A stretch of 64,000 nucleotides of DNA, taken from positions 7,073,001 through 7,137,000 of the forward strand of contig CM073593.1 in assembly GCA_037074705.1 (NCBI GenBank), given 5' to 3'. This DNA is from Zhengitettix transpicula. Its lineage: Eukaryota > Arthropoda > Insecta > Orthoptera > Tetrigidae. Below are positions 52,648 through 63,599 of this stretch, piece by piece. Made by a program: the position numbers and the translations under genes. The notes below the pieces were generated by a model that did no database searches, was not told where the DNA came from, and saw nothing but the letters and a program-made list of their open reading frames with translations. Each line of letters begins with the position of its first letter. Position 1 is the stretch's first letter.

Positions 52648-55259
52648 GTGTAATATACAACCATAATTCCATAATTTATATTCCATGTAAGAATTACATG
52701 TAAAAATCACATGTAGACGGATATTGATAATTTAATAGGAAAGCTTTGATCATTCCAAAAAATGCTAAATCATTTCGAGACAGCATTAGAAATATTGTTT
52801 AAGTTAAATATTTACTAACGCAAAATTTGTCCTTAGTATGGGTGAAAAGCTTATTATATTTAATAATAATAATAATTTTAGTAATTTGGTATCTAAGTTA
52901 CATTGTATTATTACAGTGAAAAATGTATGTTGCCACCCAATCGGGTGAGTGAAACATTGGGAGCTGGCAAATTGATCGAAGGTCTGCGTTACCTGGATCC
53001 AACGTCAGCAAATTCACTATTGATAAAGGGAGCCGTAATTGACAGCACCGGAATAACAGGCCCGCCTAATTTGGTGGCCGGTGTCGTATCAGTCCCCGCC
53101 GACACGTAGAGTTGTCCCGACGAATGCTGAAGCAAGGCAGAGAGAACACGTTCTCACGTTATTAGTAGTACTGAACACCTGAGGGTTCCTGAACTGTACT
53201 GTTAATTGTCCAGTAGGTTTCAAAGACCGCAAGCTGAAATGTTTGAAGAAGATGAAAGACCGCCGCTGAGCTGTCCGGAAACTGTTTTTCCTTTGTCTGA
53301 CAGGTAGAAGAAGAGAAACGTGACATTATTCTTGCCCGACGATGAACTTTTTATCTTGCAAAATGTCGGCACTTACCCGTCTTAGGTAGTGTTACTCAAA
53401 TTACAGTTCCGCCGTTGATGTTTGTGGATTAATCCAGTCCTTAGGCAGTAATGGTCCGATGAAATTAAAAGAGACTGATTCATTGACAAAAACTGCAATT
53501 GTTACACAAATGAATAATTCATCTGTGTTTGTCGGTTATGTGATTCGGAAAATTGTATTGTTGGCAAATGGATGAAGGTTAAAATTGTGTATTACTCGGA
53601 GTTTTCTTTCAAAAGAGACACGAGCACTTAGGACAATCAATAAAATATAAATGTAAACGTTTATTCCAAGGATTGTCTCATCAAAACAAATCATCTACCA
53701 CCACAAAGCACTAGATAATGTTTCAGCACCAACAAAAAATTCGACGGCGTTGAGAAAAATGTTTAATTTAATGACGTCATGGTTAGATCATACATTAATG
53801 TATAATTCGATACTGAATACGTGGATTCTCTTTGGGTATTTATTCTGTCTATTCCGCCCCTTCCGGTTTCTCGTCATTCTAAGTGACGTGAATGTAATAT
53901 AAGGGGATTTCAATCACCAGATAAATATCTACGACTCATATCGAAACGCAATTTACTAATCTTTTTGGCAATAATTTATTAATCGCACTTGTAGTCTTTT
54001 ATTACCCGGTCCTTGGCATTTCATTTTCCAACTTGCACAAGTGAGAAAAACTGATACTAAATAAGAAAACGTTATATCACTTCAAATTTTGTTTCGAAAC
54101 ATCAGGCATTTGTCACTAACATTCTTATCTTGATTTATGTTAATAACAAAAAAACCTTCATAAAAAGGCTAAAATGTTTTTTGATCATACATCTCAAGAC
54201 GGTTTTGGTTAAATACAGAATTAACGTGCATGGAACTTCTTTCAAATGTCAGCAAACGAAATTTGATGATTTGAGGAAACTATACCAGATATTTAGTAGT
54301 GATTGATGCGAAATTGAAGCCGCAGTGAAAGGTAACCAATAAACCCGGAAGATTAAATCACTATGGAAAAAATATATTTATTTATAAAAAAAAAATATTG
54401 AATAAAACAACGACAGAGTTATTGCAATGTTATCATTTTAATAGCCTTGTACAATATTCCCTAATGACAAAGCAAGGAACATTTTGTCGAAACATTATAT
54501 ATATATATATCAAATATTAAAACTGATATTATATATTTTATGTATATATATATATTTTATATATGTATATATATTATGTATATCAACATCACTGTACCAT
54601 TAAAATTTATATTTGACACTATTCAATGTTATTTTCTATTCTGTGTTCACTTCACTGTGCTCTGCTTTTATACATTGCACATTGCACGAGATCAGCTGTG
54701 TTTCTTCTTTTCAATCATCTAGCACGGTGTTGATCTGCAGAACCACTGGGTTGAAGTCGGGAGATACCTATGGAGATCTCTACATTTCGGATATACAAAG
54801 ACAACATTCACTTCTTCACTCTGATAAACTGGATGAACTTGATGTTGTGTCACAGGCACTGAATACCGAGGAGCCGCTTTGGTTTTAATATTTGAATGTA
54901 AGTCAGTAGTTTGTTGGAGATTGAAAGTTTGGAGTTTCACTCAATTATCCAACAATATTGTCTATTTTATGGTTAATTCCAGTTTTGTTCTCAACTAAGA
55001 AAGTACTGCTCAAGAGGATGCGGCCATTAATGCAAATTGATAACCTAATACCAGATTTAAAATTTGGTTTCAACAAAAAAAAATTTAAGGTGGCAATCCG
55101 CAGCACTTTAAAAAAAATTGAATTATCTTTCTTTTTAGTAGTTTTTTACTATTATCAGTATGTGAAAACATTTATTGGAGTAAAGCAGAAATTTATTACC
55201 ATTTGTTACTTTCATATGCATGTTTGTACCTCGTATCGTGAGTGCTGGTGAACTTTGAA
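52648..55259. other. Unassigned sequence
   Basis: Mostly AT-rich. The frame at 52903-53109 (plus) has an unusually ordinary protein-like composition (ETLGAGKLIEGLRYLDPTSA) after TTATTACAG, a possible splice acceptor. I recognise no family, and no donor or second exon is evident. TA-rich tracts lie at 54498-54580. Confidence 0.35.
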
Positions 55260-55424
55260 TGAATGAGGAGGACGGTTGCTTGCCCCCCCCCCTGCCGTGG
55301 CCCCCCCGCCGCCGCCGCCCCTGCAGCCCCAGAGGCAGGCCTGGGTCTGTCAGGCCTCAGTTCGCCTGGAGCCTCGGTACTGGTAGTTGAGTGTTGGGAG
55401 TGTTGTGCCAAGTCCGTCTGGATG
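55260..55424. other. Very GC-rich segment
   Basis: A C-run (55283-55292), a GCC triplet run (55308-55320) and CTGCAGCCCCAGAGGCAGGC stand out against the AT-rich setting. It adjoins the inverted duplicate at 55425. It could be a GC-rich exon, a CpG-rich regulatory element or part of an unknown repeat. Confidence 0.4.
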
Positions 55425-55501
55425 GGAATTCTTCTCCGCGTCGCCACCATCTTCCAGGTATCTGTCGTCCTCATTCACCTGCTACGGAACTGTCAGTAAC
55501 T
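55425..55501 (+). repeat. 77-bp inverted duplicate, right copy
   Basis: Partner of 52571-52647 with three mismatches. In one plus-strand frame both copies encode GILLRVATIFQVS(V/A)VLIHL then LRNCQ and a stop. This may be coincidence. Confidence 0.85.
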
Positions 55502-56290
55502 CTCCTACCTCACGCTCTTAACAGTTTCACATAGCGAACGTGGTCAGAGACACAATTTGCTGTAATATAGTAGTGATTCCGGAACTTAAGACCTCCACTG
55601 ACATTTGACCCGCAGTACGAGTGTTTCCATCTTCAAGACTTATCGTGACGTATATCAGAAGTGGATACAATATGACTATTTATGTAATAGAAAGTGATCG
55701 GGAGAAATACTCTTGTTGTAACCTAAATGTGATGCATTACTCAGAAATCTCACAAATTTAGTCTCAAGATTAAGTAGGCCCCACGTAAAATATCTCTCTC
55801 CTAGTTTCATGTATGTCAATGTCCCCGAAGCACGTTTTACCTGTGTTTTATATCACTGTCGAATTTCAAGGATAATGCAATTAGAAATATCCAGTGAGGC
55901 AACGTAAAACTTTAAAACACATTTGTGAGTTTGTCGGTAGACGGGTAATGATCAACCAAAATGAAGTATCTTGAAAGTTTTCGATGGACGTCAGGCTCAA
56001 ATCAAGAAACTTTCGCATTGCGTCTTTCACTTATTCGTTGTCTTCCCTAGTAATACTGTTACAGACCAAACCTCGTACCGTTGTTACAATATTACTTTTA
56101 AGATTCCTATGCCTACTATTTGCACGTATATAATTACGTATTTACAACTGTGCGTCGAGCTTCCATGTGCAAACCACGAGAGTCCTGTGACTTCTATCTA
56201 CTAATTTGTTTCTGAAGCAACGGGGGTTTTATCTGAATGTACCGTGATACACTTTGCCGCGTGACCTTTGCTACACGGGAAATCATTTTA
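55502..56290. other. Unassigned sequence
   Basis: I recognise no gene or repeat. Confidence 0.4.
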
Positions 56291-56835
56291 TCACTTCTTG
56301 TTTTGCTTTTTTTTTTTTGCTGGGCGGACCATTAGCCTAATTACTCGTAACTGTTGGTCGCACTCATCCTCCGCCGTCGCTCTAAGCCGCACAGAGCCTC
56401 TTAAACGCTATTAGAAGTGCAAGTGGTGTACATTCCAGAGAAGGTTTCGCTGTCCAGCGTGTGGAGGCGACTAATTACTTTGTCTTGATGGGCCAGGTAG
56501 CCCGTTTACCTGGTCCTCGGAGCGCAACGCCAGCGGCGCAACTCGCCATGGCTGGTTCCTTTTACCTAGCTTTGTCCCACCCCGGTCTAAATCCTTCACG
56601 GAATTCGCAGGTACAGAAAATCAGCTTCTTCTCGGAGCCTGACCAAGGACACGCCCCACAAACTGCAACTCTTCCTCAGCGCCGTCATCACGTGCACTGC
56701 AATTACTTTGCACCAGTTTACATGACTACACCTTCTTCTACTACGAAGATTAGTTTGACAGTACACATAACCAACAATTCGCCTCGAGTTTCGTGTATGA
56801 CGTCCTCACAATACCTGACTTCATTTTAAAATAGG
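56291..56835. other. High-complexity block, candidate conserved non-coding element or exon
   Basis: Between a T-run and AT-rich DNA lies a block with two TAATTAC words (CCTAATTACTCG near 56338 and ACTAATTACTTTG near 56471). It also has GATGGGCCAGGTAGCCC and a 122-codon open frame (56461-56829) of ordinary composition. The protein resembles nothing I know and starts without a convincing context. Homeodomain-type TAAT words would fit an enhancer. Either reading is speculative. Confidence 0.3.
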
Positions 56836-57224
56836 ACAAGCCTGACATCTCGCTTAAAATTTAATATTTCGTAGTAAATACGTGATAATGAAGACATGTC
56901 AGTATTTATCTTCCATATATTTCTCCCGTGTTAAAAGAGTCTTCTGATAGACGTTACTAGCAAGAGCTGTTGTGTAGTAAGATAACTTGACGTCATTTTT
57001 TAAAAAATGGCGCGGGGGGGGGGTGTCATATGGTTTTTATTAGTTTGAGGAAGCCTGGAGTAAAAGCTCAGACGTCTAATTATTTCTATATTAAACAAAA
57101 ATGAGTGCGGATGTGTTATCTTTTCGACGTCCCATACAGCGACCCTATACATAAGTACATGTAAAAGTAACGAAAAAAATTCCGCCCTCGGCTTTAGGAG
57201 AATGTCCTATCCGCGGACATGTTA
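56836..57224. other. Unassigned sequence
   Basis: A G-run lies at 57012-57022. Nothing else is recognised. Confidence 0.4.
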
Positions 57225-57365
57225 ATAAGTTGACCTCTGTGGGTCAGAGGACCGGGTTCGAATATCCAGCGAGTGACCTTTGAGCTGGAGAAAGTGGCTT
57301 TTGGCCGCAAACCAAGTCCAGGGGACTCTGGACGTCAATCGTCCAGGGGGGTTGTTCTATAACAA
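57225..57365 (+). repeat. tRNA-derived SINE fragment
   Basis: GACCTCTGTGGGTCAGAGGA followed by CCGGGTTCGAATATCC resembles a tRNA-like SINE head with a B box carrying one extra base. The body is degraded. Confidence 0.45.
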
Positions 57366-57799
57366 TACACAATCCAGTTTCTCTTTCAGATTAATATTAG
57401 TCGTATTATTTTACATCCAGAGTAAAAATAACAAGGACGTTTCAATTACCTTGAAAAATATTCTCAACGTTTAATAACTTATTTTATTTTAGAACGTAAC
57501 AATCAGTTCACATCGTGATATGGCTGGCACAGAATCACAGTCCCAACCAGCAACTCGTATTGCATCAGAAAATAGTTTTTTAAAAGTATACTAATTAGAT
57601 ATATAAAATGCAAAAAACAGACCAAATTAAGTGATAATATAAATACGACATACCGATTCTAAAATCACAAGAGCCGCAAGAACCAGACACAGCAGCACAA
57701 ACCAGGTCACGAACTCAAAAGAAAAACTTTGCGACTCTTGCGGTTTTTTTTAGAATAAACTGAAGAAACGTCGTCGTGTAGCTTAGTAATGATATATTC
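57366..57799. other. Unassigned sequence
   Basis: I recognise no gene or repeat. Confidence 0.4.
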
Positions 57800-57882
57800 T
57801 GACTATTTAAGATAAATTATAAATAAACAACAACCTTTTGAACGCCAGAAAAAGATTTTTTTAATAGTAAATGGGCCAATAC

Positions 57883-57913
57883 AACGTTTCGTCGCTATTT
57901 TCAACCTCTTCAG
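57883..57913 (-). ncRNA. Hammerhead-ribozyme-like core
   Basis: CUGAAGA (exact), stem GUUG with CGAC over an AAAAUAG loop, then GAAACGUUGU. Confidence 0.55.
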
Positions 57914-58070
57914 ATAAATTATTGCCACTATAAAACCTAACAAATACATTAATTAAAATAAATTTTATTTGAAATAATTGGCAGTCAACCTAAATTTTAC
58001 ATTATTAAGTTATATGACAATTCTTTCATATAAAATTAATTTTTTTGTATTTGTTTAGTAGAAATCTGCT

Positions 58071-58102
58071 TACGTGAAGAGGTCGCAAATAGCGACGGAA
58101 AT
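58071..58102 (+). ncRNA. Hammerhead-like core (box changes)
   Basis: GUGAAGA (first base changed), a perfect GUCGC/GCGAC stem with loop AAAUA, then GGAAAUU. Partner of 57883-57913. Confidence 0.45.
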
Positions 58103-58165
58103 TTTTATATTTCCTATAAAAAAATTTCCTGGCTTTATAAAGACTGCTGTTTATTTCTACATTAT

Positions 58166-59324
58166 CACTGAATTTTGTTTGTTATATGGCTCTTTAATTA
58201 TCTAAATAATATATCCTAAAATTATCCCTAAAAATTCAGTTTTGTGGAAGTTTAAAGATGGCAAAATATTTAGCCGTAGAAGGAAATTTCAATAATTATT
58301 GTACTAACATGGTTATGCTTTATTAGTAGTTCATTTTCGTGACATTTAAGACTCTTCTGTTTCCTTACACTTCCACCAGAACCCAGTTAGTTGAATTCAG
58401 TCACGGCCAACAGTGTTTTGACAGCAAAGACAACAAATAATAGGAACAGTTTAACTGTAGAGTTTATGACCAGATTTTGCGTAGAATAGTAAATCAAGTA
58501 ATTCTACTTAATGATCGATTGCATGTGTTCAGTATTTTAGTTATAAGAAGCGTGTACTTACATTTCGCAGTTCCAGCTTGGATAACCGCCAAGTCGCTTT
58601 CCAGTACGTCGGCAAATCTTGCAAGCGCTGGTTCAAAGAAAGCTTCGTTTTAGAATGCGAGCGAGCCAATGTTTTCTTCGTGCGCCGGGATTCAATAAAG
58701 CCAGGAATTTGATATGCGTTAACAGTCGAGCGTCATGGCGTCAGTCAAGGTCTCCTACAACACACGACGAGAGGTTATCTTGGGGACTTTCCTCATTCAA
58801 CGTGAGACCATCAGCTGTGTTCATGTTTCTGTCCAACTTCCTGAGAGCCCTCGTCAGTGTGAAGAGAGATTTCCCTCCAGTGTTTACCTGTTCCGAATGT
58901 CAAGTTCTACAATGCGGAGGTACTTGAAGCCGTCCCGCGGAGTCTCAAACGCGAAGTCCCGTAAAGACGATCAGTAGAATTCAGTCAGGATTATTCGCCA
59001 CGTTACATTCGGAAAGGTGAAACTGGACTATTAATACTGAATAAATTATTTTCAGAGCTTGGTGAACGGAAATGGAAAAATTATTAATTTGTAGATCCAG
59101 AGAGATCGAAAAGTCGCGCACATCCTAATAAATGTATCTGTGTAGGCTTATTTTAAAAAGTATGTCTATCGACTGTCACTAGATAACATCACTGGTATTA
59201 TCGACAACAATTTAGGAGCCATTGAAGTGATGTACCCGTCACATGACGTCTGTAGGGTTGCGGAGTTCACAGATTCGTAAACACGTTGTCCCAAGAGCGA
59301 CGTGTGTTCGTCGTTGAACATCAA
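58166..59324. other. Unassigned sequence with a protein-like open block
   Basis: The region 58600-58975 has raised GC and two overlapping plus-strand frames (58619-58927 and 58735-58977). Neither resembles a known family. No repeat partner is seen in the window. Confidence 0.35.
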
Positions 59325-59800
59325 CCCTTTAGTGCATTGTGTAGCATATGTGCAACATAACTTAAAGGCATCTGTTGGTTTCTAAGAGAGCTAAAAGGTG
59401 ATGCAGATATGAAACAACATGCACTTTGGCATCCAGGGACAGGTTCAAACATGCCTGTCCTAGCTTTTTGTGACTCAACCCCTCAGGACAGTTTTTCTGC
59501 TCGTCGGTCAACTTAAGAATATTTATTTTCTGTGAGTTTTTTATATATTTTTTTCAAGAAAGAAAATGTAAGCGTCATTCTCAGGGTATTCTAATTGAAC
59601 TAAAACAATAATTATCAAAACAATGTGAATTTTTGGTAAATCAGACATAATTATATTTATGTTGAATATGTGCCACATCATGACCCAAATTTACTTTGTT
59701 CACGTTTGATATATTATGGTTTATTTTTTCCGTATTGCAATCACAAACATACATATTAAAAATTTAGTTTAAAAAATACAAAAAAACATACACTTAAGTG
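59325..59800 (+). mobile_element. Element R3, copy 2
   Basis: Starts CCCTTTAGTGCATTGTGTAG and contains AAACAACATGCACTTTGG, AGGTTCAAACATGCCTGTCC, CCTCAGGACAG and TATGTTGAATATGTGCCACA. Nearly collinear with 62456-62908. The right terminus is eroded (CTTAAGTG where CTAAAGGG is expected). Confidence 0.65.
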
Positions 59801-60179
59801 TTGGTATAAATTTTTTGTAGACAGGTTTAGTGCGAAATATCCATTCATAAAAATAACCAGATTAATTTAAACATATGTCCGATCACTCTGTATGTGCCGA
59901 AAGTAAAGCGTAGAATGTAATATCTTATTTGTTAGAAGTAATATTTAAATTATGACTAGTAATACAAACATTAGCTCGGTTAAAAGAAACCGAGACGTGT
60001 TTCCTTCGCTGTATTGTCCAATCTTCCGACGAGACAGAAAGAGATCGTTCCGTCAGGCCAATAAAGTCGCGATTCCTATGCAAATAAATTGATTCTGTTA
60101 CGGTCTGAAGCACGTCTGTTAGTGAGAAAAAAACATTGCTAGTTTTTATGTATAAGTAAATAATGTTAACCGGAAATGA

Positions 60180-60394
60180 AAAATTTACGTCTGTTTTTAA
60201 AATTAGTAATAAGGAAGTTGGCCAAATACAGACAAAAGATAGCACACAACGTTTCTGGAAGCCTTGTTCCTTTCTTCAGGTGCTAAGGAAACTAAAAAAT
60301 ACAAGAGCCTAGAGCGACACAACTGGCACAAGTTAGTTAAAGAAAGGAACAAGGTTGCGCCAGAAACGTGTATTTGGCTATCTTTCTCATTGTT
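60180..60394 (-). mobile_element. PLE-type foldback inserted in the left arm
   Basis: GTTAACCGGAAAT (60167-60179) and GTTAACCAGAAAT (60395-60407) flank a segment absent from the right arm, so a 13-bp target duplication is likely. The insert carries GGCCAAATACAGACAAAAGA, a core on the minus strand (60248-60280), AGAGCCTAGAGCGACACAAC and an inverse right end GTATTTGGCTATCTTTCTCA. It is the same family as 35255-35530 and 40618-40792. Confidence 0.75.
60248..60280 (-). ncRNA. Hammerhead-ribozyme-like core
   Basis: CUGAAGA (exact), hairpin AGGAA with UUCC, then AGAAACGUUGUG. A decayed partner on the plus strand lies at 60338-60368 (UUAAAGA ... AGAAACG). Confidence 0.5.
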
Positions 60395-61402
60395 AACCAG
60401 AAATTATATTTAATAAATCGCAGGATAAAACACAGTAAAATTAAATAGTAAGTTATTTTTTTGTGGATTTACATAATTTCTAAAAGTTTTACCGTTGAAT
60501 AAATTGCTATAACCTCACTAGAACTTTCCAAATTTAGAGAATTATTGAGTAAAATTTGTAGTTCCTTTGTACAGGTGAGGTGGAGGAAGGAAGCCGCACT
60601 GGAGGGGTCAGTTTTCCCGTCCCGTGGGGGGAGACTCACATTTCCTCAGCAGCAAGCTCACCACCACGCGGAAATTACCTTCATTAGATACGTCGGCTAC
60701 CTTAACAATCAAACTATTCAGGATAAGTAACCATCCGCAATGAGAGGCGGAGAAGATTTTTCCGTTCCGTACGTAAGCCTAAACAATACCAAAATAGTTA
60801 TCTTTTGCTGTGGGTTGGTATTTTGAAAGGTACAGTAAATGGATTATCCTGAACTACCGCGGTGTTTGGATGTGTCAGTCCTTCAATTGGTATTACAAAG
60901 AATTATTGGAATCAGAAGTTTGTGTATTACCGTAGGAAAAACATGCTGCTTCCTGTACAAAGGAACCACAAATTTTACTAAATAATTCTGTAAATTTGGA
61001 ATTTTCAGTCCAGTTATACCAGCTTATTCAACGCTAAATCTTTTAAAAATTATATAAATCCACAAAAAATACTTACTATTTAATTTTACCGTGTTTTATT
61101 GTGTGATATATTCTTTATAATTTCTGGTTAACATTTACTTAAGACAATGCTTCTGTGCTTTAGTCCGTAACAGAATCAATTTATTTGCACTGGAATCTCG
61201 ACTTTATTGGCCTGACGCAACGATCTCTTTCTGTCTCCTCGGAAGATTGAAAATACAGCGAAGGAAACACGCAACGATTTCAGTCTGTCTGCTTGGAAGA
61301 TTGGACAATACAGAGAACGAAACACGTCTTCATCGATTTTAACCAGACTAATGTTTGTATTACTAGTCATAATTCTAATATTCCTTCGAACAAATAATAG
61401 AC

Positions 61403-62455
61403 TACTACCGATACTGTAATGTAATGTAAAAAATTAATTCCGAAAATGATAGTAAATTTAAATTTGTTTTCACCGGGATTCATATCGCAGGCTAAATTTT
61501 TTTCTCACCATTAAAAATCGAAACTAGTTAAAAGTGAAGTTCATTTTGACATCGCTGTGCAAGTTTAATCTTGTTTCAAAGTTGAGACGGTATTACTTTA
61601 CTGCCAGTCAGTTTACGGCTTCATACGACGGTAATTTTATCACATTCGCTAGTGGGAGTAATTGTGTTGAGACTTGACCCCTGTTGAACTCGTGATGCAA
61701 CTCCGTAACAAATTATGGAATCTCAAAAGAACTTGGGATTATTAGTAATAATTCTTCTTGGCTGCAACACACTTATAACAACAAAAATTCAAACCATAGA
61801 ACCATTAATTCTCTAGTTCCATTATCTGCTTGATTATTCATTATTCGTACCCTATAAAAATGATTTATACGTCGTGAGGGATTAAGCTAAAAATCTACAA
61901 GGTAATAATAATTTAATGTCTTTTCCCCGGTCGTAATTATAAGTTTTTCTGCCTCTTTGCATTATGGTGATTCACTTTCCTATTCTCTCTTTGATCCTAA
62001 CGCACTTCGTGACACCATCGCTTACAGTTTTAACACTTGTTCCGTTATCCTCGTGCGAGTTGTGTTTGTGCTAGCATAGGGAGACAAAATTGAAAAAAAC
62101 ACCTGCCAGGTTCTTAACATACTAGGTTACTTAATGGCACATAATGTTTTGGAATCTCGATAACATTGCTGCGGGGTTTTGCTTGGTTACGTGCGTACAC
62201 ACGTTTTATGTCGCCGTCCGTTCACATACGTTTCTATTTTAAAAATCATTTGTAATTTCTTGACACTGGCACGTAGACGTTGTGCTAGCATTATCCATCC
62301 ATTATTTGCACAGTTTTTAATATTACTGTGAAGTAATTTAGGATGATGAAGCTGCTTTAACATGTCTAAATCCTACCCGATACTTCGTTCTCCTGCTTCC
62401 TTCTCTATATTTATTAGAGTTTCTAAATATCTTTTTTTTAATAAAAAAACAACAA
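61403..62455. other. Unassigned sequence
   Basis: I recognise no gene, RNA or repeat. Confidence 0.4.
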
Positions 62456-62908
62456 CCCTTTATCGCATAGTGTTGCATATATACAACATAACTTTTAGTA
62501 TCATCCCAGCGACATCTGTAGGTTTCTAAGAAAGCAAATTATGAATCAACATACCCTTAAGGTTCAAACATGCCTGTCCTAACTTTCTGTGACTGAATCC
62601 CTCAGGACAGATTTTCCTGCTTGTCGGTCAACTTCAGAATATTTATTTTGTGTGTTGTTTTTTTTTCAAGAAAGAAAATTTAAGCGTTATTCTGAGGGTA
62701 TTCTAATTGCACTAAAGTAATAATTATCCAATTAATGTGAATTATTGATAAATCAGACCTAATTATATTTATGTTGAATATGTGTAACATCATTAGCCAA
62801 ATTACTTTGTTCATGTTTGATATTTTTTGATTATTTTTCCGTATTGTATTCACAAAATAAAGTTAAAAATTGAGTTTTAAAAAATACAAAAAAAAATATT
62901 CTAAAGGG
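62456..62908 (+). mobile_element. Element R3, copy 3
   Basis: Starts CCCTTTATCGCATAGTGTTG and ends CTAAAGGG. Internal blocks AGGTTCAAACATGCCTGTCC, CCTCAGGACAG and TATGTTGAATATGTGTAACA match copy 2. About 450 bp, so shorter than copy 1, which has an extra middle. Confidence 0.65.
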
Positions 62909-63447
62909 TTGGTACTTCCTGTATATGCTAAGAATATTTGTACTTTTCTAGAAACAGTCCCTGGTTTAATTCCGATAGAAAAAGATGGCTTGTCTGGACT
63001 CCACGATGGAAACCATCGAGGAAATATACTCTTAATTTAGTTGTCTAGTTCACATCCGTTGTAAACGAACTAACTTGATTGGAGTTAAAACAAAACTGCA
63101 GCTCTACACATGTAAAATAAGACACAAATGTATTAATGCGACGAATAAAATGAATGTGTGGTGCAACATTTCGTTGACGTTCGTGAAGAATGATATTTCC
63201 AAGAATTTTCCAGTATCGTTCAACATTTAAGAGGCTACTGAACAATGCCAGAGATTTACTCGTCAAGAATTGTAAATCAAATAAGTGTAGTCTACATATT
63301 GGGGTGAAATACAAAAAATATGCGTCTAATTAGAAATATTTTTATATTTTCATGCCATTGAAATATTTGCTCCACATGATTACACCATTAAATTGGTAGA
63401 TAATATAGTATGCCGTATATTTGTGGATTCAAATGATAAAAACACAC
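62909..63447. other. Unassigned sequence
   Basis: I recognise no gene or repeat. The frame at 63045-63314 (minus) resembles nothing I know. Confidence 0.4.
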
Positions 63448-63470
63448 ATATATATATATATATATATATT
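63448..63470. repeat. TA microsatellite
   Basis: About 11 TA units followed by TTGTAAT, as at 38910-38962. Confidence 0.85.
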
Positions 63471-63599
63471 GTAATAAAAAATGAAATATCAATAATTAAA
63501 TTGGATTTAAATGGTTGGCCATACGTTGATGACCAAAATGTAATAAACAAATTAATATTAATTAATTATGACAATTATGAATTACTTTATTAAAATTTT

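Larger units (their letters stand above)
57800..58165. mobile_element. PLE-derived foldback with two divergent hammerhead-like cores
   Basis: Left arm: AATTATAAATAAACAACAAC, CTTTTGAACGCCAGAAAAAG, then a core on the minus strand. Right arm: a core on the plus strand, then TTTCCTGGCTTTATAAAGAC and TGCTGTTTATTTCTACATTA. The ends are the same as those of PLE copies 1 and 2, but only ~150 bp of non-coding DNA lies between the cores. Confidence 0.7.
59921..61402. mobile_element. ~1.5-kb foldback with nested insertion
   Basis: The left arm (59921-60580, minus the insertion) and right arm (60950-61402) are inverted copies. Examples are ATTATGACTAGTAATACAAA against its inverse at 61356-61375, GTAACAGAATCAATTTATTT, and CCTTTGTACAGG near 60567 against CCTGTACAAAGG near 60953. 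The ~370-bp centre (60580-60950) is not repeated. The right arm carries a tandem doubling of a ~54-bp unit (about 61224-61330) that is single on the left. No transposase is visible. Confidence 0.75.
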
